64,000 nucleotides of DNA from Arcicella sp038230735 (GTDB lineage Bacteria; Bacteroidota; Bacteroidia; Cytophagales; Spirosomataceae). The position numbers and the translations under genes are program-made. Under the pieces are notes generated by a model, which saw only the letters and a program-made list of their open reading frames with translations, was not told where the DNA came from and did not search any database. Positions 1 through 8,544 of the stretch are shown piece by piece. The stretch lies in contig JBBRMR010000005.1 of the NCBI GenBank assembly GCA_038230735.1, positions 51,397-115,396 of the forward strand, in the 5' to 3' direction. The stretch's first letter is position 1, and the number at the start of each line of letters is the position of its first letter.

Positions 1-506
1 ATTACTTCATGAACCATTAGCACAATGTCGGCTTCGCAAAGTAATGAATCCGTTCCCACAACATCGGCATCGCATTGGTAAAATTCACGATAACGTCCTT
101 TTTGCGGACGGTCGCCTCGCCAAACGGGTTGAATCTGATAACGTTTGAAAGGCATTGCCAATTCTCCACGATTCATCACTACGTAACGAGCAAAAGGTAC
201 AGTTAAATCGTATTTTAAGCCCTTTTCCGCAATTTTGGTAGTCAATTTTTTATAGCCTTCATCTAAATCAGGTTGCTCAATTTTTTCCGAAAAATTACCA
301 GAGTTCAAGATTTTGAATAATAATTGATCACCCTCTTCGCCATATTTCCCCATCAACGTTGAAAGGTTTTCCATGGCTGGTGTTTCGATAGGCTGAAAAC
401 CAAAATTCTCAAAAACCGAACGAATGGTACTAAAAATATAATTACGGCGAACCATTTTCTCGGGTCCAAAATCACGTGTTCCTCTTACTATACTTGGTTT
501 ACTCAT
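1..506 (-). CDS. hisS: Histidyl-tRNA synthetase, N-terminal part (runs off window edge)
   Basis: Charges tRNA-His with histidine in the cytoplasm. Reading leftward from the ATG at 506-504, the open frame begins MSKPSIVRGTRDFGPEKM and stays open for 168 codons to the window edge, so the C-terminal catalytic part and the anticodon-binding domain are missing. The start has the usual HisS opening (K-P-x-x-x-R-G-T-R-D). Further in are DLTVPFARYV and the class II motif 2 region QPVWRGDRPQKGRYREFYQ, typical of this synthetase. A TAnnTTTG-like -7 element lies 26-33 bases upstream on the minus strand (532-539). It is divergent from the polyamine genes. Identification is secure; only completeness is limited by the window. 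Confidence 0.95.
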   Translation of the reverse strand, partial: MSKPSIVRGTRDFGPEKMVRRNYIFSTIRSVFENFGFQPIETPAMENLSTLMGKYGEEGDQLLFKILNSGNFSEKIEQPDLDEGYKKLTTKIAEKGLKYDLTVPFARYVVMNRGELAMPFKRYQIQPVWRGDRPQKGRYREFYQCDADVVGTDSLLCEADIVLMVHEV

Positions 507-531
507 GTTGTTTTCTTCAAGATTATTTTTA

Positions 532-539
532 CAAAAATA
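532..539 (-). promoter_or_regulatory. Putative -7 promoter element of hisS
   Basis: On the minus strand this reads TATTTTTG, a match to the Bacteroidota -7 consensus TAnnTTTG, 26 bases before the hisS ATG. No convincing TTTG -33 box is seen, so this is a motif match only. Confidence 0.4.
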
Positions 540-622
540 CGAAAGGTGAACGTTTTGATAAGGTTTTTTGTAGGATTAATAGATTTAACCAATACTTCAT
601 CAATATTTTATGAGGTATTAGT

Positions 623-630
623 TAATTTTG
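623..630 (+). promoter_or_regulatory. Putative -7 promoter element of the carboxyspermidine genes
   Basis: TAATTTTG matches the Bacteroidota -7 consensus TAnnTTTG and sits 24 bases before the ATG at 655, a normal distance. No clear -33 TTTG box is visible. Confidence 0.4.
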
Positions 631-654
631 TGTAAGAATTTTTAATCAATAAAC

Positions 655-1869
655 ATGAGCAAGAAAGTTTTAATAATTGGTGCAGGAGGCGTAGGAAATG
701 TAGTGGTGAAGAAGTGTGCCATGAATCCAGATGTATTTTCAGAAGTGGTTTTAGCCAGCCGTACTAAACGTAAATGCGATGCCATTGCTGAGGAATGTGC
801 CAAAATAGGTTTGCCTACGAAAGTGGAAACCGCCCAAGTTGATGCCGATAATGTCCCCGAATTGGTTGCTTTAATCAACAAAGTAAAGCCTTTTATGGTT
901 ATTAATGTGGCTCTTCCTTACCAAGATTTAACCATTATGGATGCTTGTTTAGAAACGGGTGTACACTATATGGATACTGCCAATTATGAACCAAAAGACG
1001 TTGCTAAATTTGAATATTCATGGCAATGGGCGTATCAAGAACGTTTTAAAGTGGCTGGTATAATGGCATTGTTGGGTTGCGGTTTCGACCCTGGCGTTAC
1101 CCAAGTTTATACGGCTTATGCCAATAAACATCATTTCGATGAAATGCACTATCTTGACATCATTGACTGTAACGCTGGCGACCATGGCAAGGCATTTGCC
1201 ACTAATTTTAATCCAGAAATCAACATTCGGGAAATTACTCAAAAAGGTAAATATTGGGAAAATGGCGAATGGGTAGAAATCGAAGCCATGTCCATTCACA
1301 AACCCATCAGTTACCCAGGAATCGGACCAAAAGAATCCTATGTTTTATACCACGAAGAATTGGAATCGTTGGTTAAAAATTTTCCTACTTTGAAACGGGC
1401 AAGATTTTGGATGACATTTGGACAACAATACATTACGCATTTGAACGTACTTGAAAATGTAGGAATGACCTCTATTAAGCCTATCAAGTTTCAAGGAATG
1501 GACATTGTGCCTTTGGAGTTTTTGAAGGCTGTTTTGCCAGAACCAAGTTCTTTGGGAGAAAATTATTCGGGTGAAACCTCGATTGGTTGTCAGATTAAAG
1601 GTATTAAAGATGGAAAAGATAAAACTTATTACGTTTGGAATAATTGCAAACACCAAGATTGTTGGAGAGAAGTTCAAGCACAGGGTGTTAGCTACACAAC
1701 GGGTGTACCTGCCATGTTAGGAGCCATGATGATGATAACGGGCGAATGGATGCAAGCGGGCGTTTATAACTGCGAAGACATGAATCCAGATCCTTTCATG
1801 GCGATGTTAAATATTCATGGTTTACCTTGGCATGAGGAGATTAATGGAGTTCTTCCTCACAATTATTGA
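655..1869 (+). CDS. Carboxyspermidine (carboxynorspermidine) dehydrogenase, saccharopine dehydrogenase family
   Basis: Likely condenses putrescine (or diaminopropane) with aspartate semialdehyde and reduces the imine with NADPH to carboxyspermidine, the first step of the SAM-independent spermidine route. The 404-residue protein opens with a Rossmann motif, KVLIIGAGGVGNVVVKKC, and has the body of the saccharopine dehydrogenase family, including MALLGCGFDPGVTQVYTAY near residue 140. The strongest support is the neighbour 141 bases downstream, a carboxynorspermidine decarboxylase, the enzyme that uses its product. Length and domain order are normal. Which polyamine is made cannot be read from sequence; carboxyspermidine is the usual choice in Bacteroidota. 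Confidence 0.9.
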   Translation: MSKKVLIIGAGGVGNVVVKKCAMNPDVFSEVVLASRTKRKCDAIAEECAKIGLPTKVETAQVDADNVPELVALINKVKPFMVINVALPYQDLTIMDACLETGVHYMDTANYEPKDVAKFEYSWQWAYQERFKVAGIMALLGCGFDPGVTQVYTAYANKHHFDEMHYLDIIDCNAGDHGKAFATNFNPEINIREITQKGKYWENGEWVEIEAMSIHKPISYPGIGPKESYVLYHEELESLVKNFPTLKRARFWMTFGQQYITHLNVLENVGMTSIKPIKFQGMDIVPLEFLKAVLPEPSSLGENYSGETSIGCQIKGIKDGKDKTYYVWNNCKHQDCWREVQAQGVSYTTGVPAMLGAMMMITGEWMQAGVYNCEDMNPDPFMAMLNIHGLPWHEEINGVLPHNY

Positions 1870-1887
1870 CTTTGAATTTCAATATAC

Positions 1888-1987
1888 ACTTCCCGAAAGT
1901 TCTTTCTACTTTCGGGAAGTTCTTCGAGTGGTAAAACTTCCCGAAAGCAGAAGGAACTTTCGGGAAGTAAAACAACTTTCGAGAAGT
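1888..1987. repeat. Array of CTTCCCGAAAG palindromes between the two polyamine genes
   Basis: Five copies of one short sequence in alternating orientation: ACTTCCCGAAAGT (1888-1900) and its exact reverse complement (1908-1920), 7 bases apart; ACTTCCCGAAAG (1936-1947) with its reverse complement (1957-1968); and a one-mismatch copy (1975-1987). They can form two consecutive hairpins in the mRNA between the dehydrogenase and decarboxylase genes. There is no U-run, so a simple terminator is unlikely. Related copies occur near 48757-48799, which marks a dispersed REP-like element. Confidence 0.85.
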
Positions 1988-2010
1988 CAGAAATTTATAA
2001 TTATCAACAA

Positions 2011-3147
2011 ATGATAGATTTTAAACAAGTCCCCTCGCCCTGTTACGTCTTGGAAGACAGGCTATTACGCAAAAATTTAGAATTACTTAAATACGTTCAA
2101 GAGCAAGCGGGTATCGAAATTATCTGTGCTTTAAAAGGCTTTTCGATGTTTTCTACTTTTCCGATGGTTCGGCAGTATTTGGCGGGTTCAACGGCAAGTT
2201 CATTGCACGAAGCCCGATTGGGTTTTGAAGAATTGGGTGCAAAAACGCACGTTTATTCTCCTGCCTTCTTGGATTCAGAATTTGATGAATTACTGACTTA
2301 TTCAAACCATATTTCTTTTAATTCACTAAATCAATTCAATAAATTTAAGGACAAAGCAATTGTTGGGGGCGTTAGTTGTGGACTTAGAATTAATCCGCAA
2401 TACTCTGAGGTTGAGACAGATATGTATAATCCTTGCATTGCGGGTTCTCGTTTGGGCATCACTCGAAATCAGTTGGGAGATACGCTACCCGAAGGCATCG
2501 AAGGCTTGCACTCACATACCTTGTGTGAGAATGATTCATACACGTTGGAAAGAACTTTGATAGCCATCGAAGAACGTTTTGGAGGTTTATTGGAACAAGC
2601 AAAATGGTTGAATTTAGGCGGAGGGCATTTAATCACAAAGAAAGATTATGATGTAGAACATTTAATTGGCGTTTTAAAAGGTTTAAAAGCTCGTTATCCA
2701 AACCTAAAAATCATTATGGAACCTGGCTCGGCAGTGGGTTGGCGAACGGGTTATTTGACTTCTACGGTCTTGGATATTATTGATTCTCAGGGGATTAATG
2801 TGGCAATTTTGGATATGAGTTTTGCCGCTCATTTACCCGATACGTTGGAAATGCCTTATAAACCAGTAATCTTAAATGCTCATCAAGAACCAATTGCTGG
2901 CAAACCAACCTATCGTTTTGGAGGAATGACTTGTTTGGCAGGAGATTTTTACGGAGATTATTCTTTTGATGAACCCTTGAAAATTGGAGATTCTATCATT
3001 TTTGATGATATGATTCATTATACGATGGTAAAAACAACTACTTTCAATGGCGTAAATCTACCTTCAATTGGCATTTGGCGGGAAGATGATACTTTCGATT
3101 TAATCAAATCTTTTGGCTATGAGAGTTTTAAGGATAGACTGAGTTAA
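2011..3147 (+). CDS. nspC: Carboxynorspermidine/carboxyspermidine decarboxylase
   Basis: PLP-dependent fold-III decarboxylase that removes CO2 from carboxyspermidine to give spermidine in the cytoplasm. The 378-residue protein has the PLP lysine in CALKGFSMF (residue about 42), the glycine-rich phosphate-binding loop LGGGHLITKKDYD, the EPGSAVGW segment, and a C-terminal GGMTCLAGDFYGDYSF with the active-site cysteine. Length is typical of NspC. It follows the dehydrogenase on the same strand and the two are probably cotranscribed, although the gap holds a palindrome array that could tune the expression of this second gene. An ornithine or diaminopimelate decarboxylase is less likely given the partner and the sequence. 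Confidence 0.93.
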   Translation: MIDFKQVPSPCYVLEDRLLRKNLELLKYVQEQAGIEIICALKGFSMFSTFPMVRQYLAGSTASSLHEARLGFEELGAKTHVYSPAFLDSEFDELLTYSNHISFNSLNQFNKFKDKAIVGGVSCGLRINPQYSEVETDMYNPCIAGSRLGITRNQLGDTLPEGIEGLHSHTLCENDSYTLERTLIAIEERFGGLLEQAKWLNLGGGHLITKKDYDVEHLIGVLKGLKARYPNLKIIMEPGSAVGWRTGYLTSTVLDIIDSQGINVAILDMSFAAHLPDTLEMPYKPVILNAHQEPIAGKPTYRFGGMTCLAGDFYGDYSFDEPLKIGDSIIFDDMIHYTMVKTTTFNGVNLPSIGIWREDDTFDLIKSFGYESFKDRLS

Positions 3148-3200
3148 TTAAAAATTATGGATTAAAAATTAAAAATGACTTTACTCGAAAGGTATTTTTA

Positions 3201-3252
3201 TTAAAAATGCTTTTAAAATTCAGTTAGTTATGAATTCTAAAAGCATTTTTAA
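3201..3252. terminator. Bidirectional terminator between nspC and the SusD gene
   Basis: A 22-base arm at 3201-3222 pairs with 3231-3252 (one mismatch) around an 8-base loop; the core is AAAAATGC/GCATTTTT, so each strand ends its stem in a T-run. It sits between two convergent genes and probably ends both transcripts. Confidence 0.8.
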
Positions 3253-3277
3253 TTTTATCTTTTAACTCTTAATTAAA

Positions 3278-4942
3278 TTAATACCCAGGATTCTGAGGAA
3301 ATGCAGTTACTCCACCCTCTGTACGATCAATTTGCGTTTGTGGAATTGGGCGTAACAAGTGAATTGCTTTTACGTTAGGAGCAGCTTGAGGGTTATATTT
3401 TTGAACTCGTTCAACTAAATTCCCCCAACGTTTCAAGTCCATCCAACGAATTTGCTCGCCAGCCAATTCACGACCACGCTCTTCATAAATCATTTCCATG
3501 TTCATTTTGGCTTGCGTAATTTCCATTGCTGTTACTTTACCAGAAAAAGCCGCACGACGACGAATCATATTCACTGCATCAGTAGCTTCTTTTGCTTTAC
3601 CTTGTAATAATTGAGCTTCTGCCAACATTAAATAAGTATCAGCCAAACGAAAACAGATAAAGTCTCTGCTTCCCGCTTCGTAAGTTCTATCTGGACGAAG
3701 TGGGTCTAAGAATTTTTGTAAGGTTGGAAATAGGGCCTCATCGTATCTGCTTGGTACTAATACTTGATAAGGTTTAGCCGCTCTTTCTGCCAATGACATT
3801 TCGAACCCTGGAATAAAAATGGTTGTATCACCAGTTTTGAAAGTTACCGATTTTTTAGTGTTGTCGAATACGTTGGTGAACGTTCCTGGATTATTACTGA
3901 GCCAAGTATCTTTGAATGTTTTCTTATAACGAGAATCATTGATGCGGTCGGCAAAAACGGTTTCCAAACAATATTTTGTGGGACGTAAACGCTTGAAGGG
4001 TCTTCCATTAACAATATCACGAATCATACCCGCTTGAACATCATATTGCATACCAAAAAATAAATGTAAGGTATTACCACCACCATTAGTTAAAGGATCC
4101 GAAGTGTACTGTACTGAAAAAATCACCTCATCATTTATCTCACCTGCCCCTTGTGAAAATACACTGGCAAAGTCTGGCAATAATTTAAACCCGTAGTTTT
4201 TAATAACATTCGATGAATAAGTTTCTGATTTAGCGTAATCGTCCGCAGCTTTTGATGAAGAATTACCCTTAGCTAAGTAAACTCTGGCCAAAAGATGTTC
4301 TGCTGCAGCTTTTGTCGCCCGTCCGTAGTCTGATGATTTAGCTTTATTTTCCAAGTCGGGTAAAGAGGCTTCTAAATCAGCAATAATTATCTTGTACATA
4401 TCTGCATCACTTGCTCTTGTTGTAATTTTAGTAGGAGCAACCGTTTCTGTCAATCTTAAATCCACCCCTCCAAATTGTTGGAATAGAATAAAATAGTAGT
4501 GAGCTCGCAAAAACTTCATTTCTGCCACTCGCTGTTTTTTTAATACATCACTTATTCCTGTTGCACTTACTGATCTTTCTATGACGGCATTACAAGTATT
4601 GATGCCACGATAAGTTTCATCCCAAATAATTTGCAAGTAATCTATTGTTGGCTGTAACTGAGTGTCATAAAAATGAAAACCTTTGTACGACCCATCTGCA
4701 CCAGTTGCAAACAAATCAGTTCCATATTCTGTTGTCGTTAGCCCTTGCTGAGTTCCGTAAAAGTTTCTTAGCGGAGCGTAAGCTGCTTTTACAGCATCTT
4801 CAAATCCTCTGGGAGTATTAATATAATTATTACCAATAGCAGAAACAACGGTTTCTTTCAGCACATCTTCGCACGACTGACTAACCAACATAAAGGAGAG
4901 CAGACTGAACACTTTGATTGATTTTATATATATATTTTTCAT
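3278..4942 (-). CDS. SusD/RagB-family outer-membrane nutrient-binding lipoprotein
   Basis: Cell-surface lipoprotein that closes over its SusC porin and captures glycan or peptide substrates. The 554-residue protein starts with a signal sequence ending in a lipobox-like SQSC (cysteine about residue 24). SusD features follow: AAYAPLRNFYGTQQGL early, KFLRAHYYFILFQQFGGVDL in the TPR-like region near residue 145, and the C-terminal YLMLAEAQLLQGKAKEA, INMIR-type segment and EERGRELAGEQIRWMDLKRWG. It lies 81 bases downstream of the SusC gene on the same strand. No carbohydrate enzyme is next to it, so the substrate is unknown. Confidence 0.95.
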   Translation of the reverse strand: MKNIYIKSIKVFSLLSFMLVSQSCEDVLKETVVSAIGNNYINTPRGFEDAVKAAYAPLRNFYGTQQGLTTTEYGTDLFATGADGSYKGFHFYDTQLQPTIDYLQIIWDETYRGINTCNAVIERSVSATGISDVLKKQRVAEMKFLRAHYYFILFQQFGGVDLRLTETVAPTKITTRASDADMYKIIIADLEASLPDLENKAKSSDYGRATKAAAEHLLARVYLAKGNSSSKAADDYAKSETYSSNVIKNYGFKLLPDFASVFSQGAGEINDEVIFSVQYTSDPLTNGGGNTLHLFFGMQYDVQAGMIRDIVNGRPFKRLRPTKYCLETVFADRINDSRYKKTFKDTWLSNNPGTFTNVFDNTKKSVTFKTGDTTIFIPGFEMSLAERAAKPYQVLVPSRYDEALFPTLQKFLDPLRPDRTYEAGSRDFICFRLADTYLMLAEAQLLQGKAKEATDAVNMIRRRAAFSGKVTAMEITQAKMNMEMIYEERGRELAGEQIRWMDLKRWGNLVERVQKYNPQAAPNVKAIHLLRPIPQTQIDRTEGGVTAFPQNPGY

Positions 4943-5023
4943 TCTATTAGATTATTTAATTTATAAAAGTGATAAGTAATTCGGAATAAAACTCCCTCTT
5001 ATCACGAAGCAATAAAAGTTGAA

Positions 5024-8000
5024 TTAAAACTTGACATTTAGCCCTACAGTAATAACATTCGTTGCTGGAGTTACTCCATCATTTACCGCAGTACCCGAAG
5101 TTTCTGGATCGACACCATTATACTTGCTACGATACGTTGACCAAATAAATGGTTGCTGAATGCTTGAAAACAATCTGAGTGATTCCATTCCCAACTTATT
5201 GGCAATTTTTGGTCCAAATGTGTATCCAAAATTGATGTTACGCAACTTTATAAAAGTACCGTCGAAATAAATAAGAGCAGTATTGTTTACAGGAAATTCT
5301 TGGTCTTTATTGGGTTGTGGAAATTCGTTAGTAGGATTAATGGGAGTCCAATAATCAACTTTTATTTGTTGATAACGTCCTGCTAAAGCGTTATTATTTT
5401 GGTGGAAACCACTTACAATCGTTTGCCCAAATCTGCCGAAGAAAAAGAAAGATAAATCAAAGCCTTTGAAAGTAAATCTATTGGTAATTCCTGCACTAAA
5501 ATCGGGAATATCTGACCCTAAAAGCACACGGTCATCTGCGTTGATTTTGCCATCGCCATTGGTATCTTGAATTTTTATTTGTCCAACTCTGCTACCAAAG
5601 GATTTAGCTAAATCAGCCTCGTTGGTTTGCCAAATCCCTACCTTTTTATAATCAAAAAAAGCGGATAAAGGCTGTCCAATAAACCATCGGTTACCTAAAT
5701 CATCTTTTGTTCCATTATACAAAGAGATAATAGCCTCTGTATTTTTGGTAAAAGTAAAATCAGTTGTCCATTTGAAACCGCCTGCTGTATTAGCATTGAC
5801 AGTTGTAATACCTATTTCAATACCACGATTACGAGTTTCTCCAACGTTACGAGTTACGGAACTAAATCCAATTGAACCAGGTAATTGGTCTGAAAGTAAT
5901 AAATCGGTAGTATTAGTTTCATACAATTCCAATGAACCTTGAATACGACCTTTCAAGAAACTAAAATCAATACCTACGTTTTTGGTTGCAGAACTTTCCC
6001 ATTTCAAATCAGGATTACCAATTGTACTTGGACGGTATCCATACGCAGCAGCATTATTCCAAGCATAAGCAGTACGTCCTAATAAACCTTGTGTTTGATA
6101 AGGAGTAACTCCCTGATTACCTACCGAACCGTAACTTGCTCTAAGTTTTAATAAATCAATTCCAGTTATGCCTTTCATAAATGGCTCATTAGTGATATTC
6201 CATCCAAAAGCAACCCCAGGGAAATTGCCATATTTCGTATTTTCTCCGAAACGACTTGAACCATCTCTACGCAGTGTCAAGGTCAATAAATATTTGTCGT
6301 TGTAATCATAATTAATACGAGCCATGTATGAGTTGATTGTCCATTGTGACAAGAAACTACCGACGCCCAACACAGCACTTGCGTTACCAACATTATAAAA
6401 TTGTTGTGTTTCTGCTGGAACACCTTGAACAGAAATATTATTTCCTTCAAAATTATCTCTTTGGATTGAATGCAGTGCTGTAACACCAAGATTGTGTACT
6501 TTATTAAAAGTTTTAGTATAGGTCAGAATATTTTCTAAAGTGTAATTAAAACCAAATTGGCTGGTCGTAGATGCTTGAGGATCTCCTCCTTTACGAGCAT
6601 TGGTTTGAGCACCAATAAAACGCCCAAAACGTTGGTTGGTAAAGTCTGGGCCAAAGTTGACACGGTATTTTAAACCTTCAAGAATTTTAACTTCCGCATA
6701 AACACTATTGAAAATCCGATATTTTTTCCCCTCATCTATTTGAGCACCTGGTATTATTTCTGCAACTGGGTTTGTCAAAAGTGCATCATTAGTGGGAGCA
6801 AAAATAAGGTTGCCACTGTCATCATACGCTTTTCCCAATGGATTTTGTTGAAGAGTAAATGAGTAAGGATTAAGATTTGCACCATTGCGTAGACTGTACA
6901 TCAAATAGGATGATATTCCTACTTTCAAAAACTTGTTGATGTTATGATCAAGGTTTACCCTTAGTGATGTTCTGGTAAAATCCAAACCTTCAGAAATTCC
7001 TTTATCTTGAAAATAACTTCCAGAAATATAAAATTGTGTTTTATCGTTTCCGCCTTGAACACCAATTGAGTGATTTTGTTGAAATCCTTGTCGCAATAAC
7101 ATTGATTGATAATCAGTAGTACGTCCCTTGGCAATTCCATCCAATTCAACGGCTTCAAACAACTTTGAATCTGCAAAAGTGTCAGTTTGACCAGAAGGAA
7201 CAGGGTTACCATTGGCATCTTTGTATAAACTACCACTTACAACACCACGACGTGATTCACGAATATATTCAGCAAATTCTGCTCCAGAAAATAAATTAAT
7301 TTTATCCAGGGCATTCGTTACACCAACATAATTGTCGTAGCTAACCGTAGTTTTACCTTTTGTGGCACCTCTTTTAGTCGAAATTAAAACTACACCATTT
7401 GCACCTCTGGCACCATAAATAGCTGTAGCGGTGGCATCTTTTAAAATTTCCAGAGAAGATACATCATTGGGGTTTAGGTCTTCATAACCAGCCGACAACG
7501 GAATTCCATCTACTACATAAAGCGGGTCATTTCCTGCATTAAAAGAACGACGACCACGAATTAAAATTTTAGGAACTGTTCCTGGCTTGCTACCCGACTG
7601 TGAAACATCAACTCCAGCAACACGTCCCTGCATGGCTTGCCCAAGGTTTGTAATGGGCATTTCGGTAATTTGCTTGGCAGTTACCGAAGAAATTGCTCCC
7701 GTTAATTGGCTTTTTTTCTGTGTACCATAACCTACTACCACCACTTCATTTAATGATTGAACATCAGTGGTCATGGATAAATTAATTTCAGACCTTTTGC
7801 CTACCGCTACATCCTGACTAATGAAACCAACTGCTGAAAATGAAATAGTTGAACTAGTTCCAACAGCGATTTTATAACCCCCAGTAGCATCTGTTGTAGT
7901 ACCTTTAGTGGTACCTTTCACCACAACACTTACGCCAGGTATCCCTTGTCCATCATCTGTAGATGTTACTTTTCCGGTAACATTTTGTTGACCGAAACCT

Positions 8001-8080
8001 GTTAGTGTTACCATCGTGAGCATTATACAGACTGCCCAAGCGATGTTTCGTTTAATTGTTTGTAAAGCCTTCATACTCAT
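5024..8080 (-). CDS. SusC/RagA-family TonB-linked outer-membrane transporter
   Basis: TonB-dependent beta-barrel that imports the substrate caught by its SusD partner. The 1018-residue protein has a signal peptide (to about residue 31, ...TGFGQ), a carboxypeptidase-like regulatory domain (VTGKVTSTDDGQGIPGVSVVVKGT), the SusC segment LNEVVVVGYGTQKKSQLTGAISSV, a plug with PLYVVDGIPL and ATAIYGARGANGVVLIST, and a long barrel ending in VGLNVKF. The start may be the ATG two codons in (8074), which gives a normal signal peptide. It has no N-terminal secretin/STN signalling domain, so direct FecA-like signalling to the neighbouring anti-sigma piece is not obvious. It is cotranscribed with the SusD gene. 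Confidence 0.96.
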   Translation of the reverse strand: MSMKALQTIKRNIAWAVCIMLTMVTLTGFGQQNVTGKVTSTDDGQGIPGVSVVVKGTTKGTTTDATGGYKIAVGTSSTISFSAVGFISQDVAVGKRSEINLSMTTDVQSLNEVVVVGYGTQKKSQLTGAISSVTAKQITEMPITNLGQAMQGRVAGVDVSQSGSKPGTVPKILIRGRRSFNAGNDPLYVVDGIPLSAGYEDLNPNDVSSLEILKDATATAIYGARGANGVVLISTKRGATKGKTTVSYDNYVGVTNALDKINLFSGAEFAEYIRESRRGVVSGSLYKDANGNPVPSGQTDTFADSKLFEAVELDGIAKGRTTDYQSMLLRQGFQQNHSIGVQGGNDKTQFYISGSYFQDKGISEGLDFTRTSLRVNLDHNINKFLKVGISSYLMYSLRNGANLNPYSFTLQQNPLGKAYDDSGNLIFAPTNDALLTNPVAEIIPGAQIDEGKKYRIFNSVYAEVKILEGLKYRVNFGPDFTNQRFGRFIGAQTNARKGGDPQASTTSQFGFNYTLENILTYTKTFNKVHNLGVTALHSIQRDNFEGNNISVQGVPAETQQFYNVGNASAVLGVGSFLSQWTINSYMARINYDYNDKYLLTLTLRRDGSSRFGENTKYGNFPGVAFGWNITNEPFMKGITGIDLLKLRASYGSVGNQGVTPYQTQGLLGRTAYAWNNAAAYGYRPSTIGNPDLKWESSATKNVGIDFSFLKGRIQGSLELYETNTTDLLLSDQLPGSIGFSSVTRNVGETRNRGIEIGITTVNANTAGGFKWTTDFTFTKNTEAIISLYNGTKDDLGNRWFIGQPLSAFFDYKKVGIWQTNEADLAKSFGSRVGQIKIQDTNGDGKINADDRVLLGSDIPDFSAGITNRFTFKGFDLSFFFFGRFGQTIVSGFHQNNNALAGRYQQIKVDYWTPINPTNEFPQPNKDQEFPVNNTALIYFDGTFIKLRNINFGYTFGPKIANKLGMESLRLFSSIQQPFIWSTYRSKYNGVDPETSGTAVNDGVTPATNVITVGLNVKF

Positions 8081-8114
8081 ATTTAATTGGATTAATTTTG
8101 AAAAAAAAAGATGT

Positions 8115-8384
8115 TTAATTAGTAGTAATCGTTAAATTTATTCGATGCCAAAGATTTGAAATTTCAGATTCACTTAATTGGGTTTTCGTACTATTGAGTT
8201 TTAATATTTGTCGGCGTGCTAATATGATTTCATCTGATTTTTCTGGGTGTTTTTTTAGAAAGGAAAGCCAAAAACAAGTAATGCTTGAATCGCTGGGGGT
8301 TTTTACCCAATTGGAAAAATATTCATCAGCAACGAAGTCTTCTGAATAGTAAGATTCATATTTTTGAAAGTTTAATGCTGACAC
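8115..8384 (-). CDS. Minimal FecR-like anti-sigma protein (N-terminal domain only)
   Basis: This 89-residue protein resembles only the cytoplasmic N-terminal part of Bacteroidota FecR anti-sigma factors: DFVADEYFSNWVKTP, then CFWLSFLKKHPEKSDEIILARRQI, matching the family pattern (DF..DeYF..WV.....FW..FL..HPEK..EI..A). A full FecR has about 300-390 residues with a membrane segment and a periplasmic FecR domain; here the frame stops after SEISNLWHRINLTITTN and only 34 bases remain before the SusC gene. It lies between an ECF sigma gene and SusC, exactly where a full FecR is expected. It may be a deletion remnant or a working soluble anti-sigma. The family call is by pattern and not by search. 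Confidence 0.7.
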   Translation of the reverse strand: MSALNFQKYESYYSEDFVADEYFSNWVKTPSDSSITCFWLSFLKKHPEKSDEIILARRQILKLNSTKTQLSESEISNLWHRINLTITTN

Positions 8385-8475
8385 CTTTTATGAAAAATTT
8401 AAGTAATTATTGTATTTTCATCAAAAGTCAGAGGCATTTTTATTCTACTCAAATTTTATAGCTTCTCTCAATTTC

Positions 8476-8543
8476 GTAGAATTTGATATACAAAAAGAGC
8501 CTGATTGTCGACAATCAGGCTCTTTTTGTATATCAAATTCTAC
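8476..8543. repeat. Perfect 68-bp palindrome, probably acting as a terminator
   Basis: Arms of 34 bases (8476-8509 and 8510-8543) are exact reverse complements with no spacer; the centre is GATTGTCGACAATC. The inner GAGCCTGATTG stem flanked by A5/T5 looks like a normal rho-independent terminator, but the pairing continues through another 17 bases (GTAGAATTTGATATACA) on each side. It starts one base after the stop codon of the ECF sigma gene and lies before the FecR-like gene, so it probably separates the sigma gene from the SusCD transcript. Confidence 0.9.
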
Positions 8544-8544
8544 A

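Noticed and set aside
1817..2014. Open frame across the CTTCCCGAAAG array
   Set aside because: It overlaps the end of the dehydrogenase gene and its body is translated palindromic repeat; no family similarity or start context.
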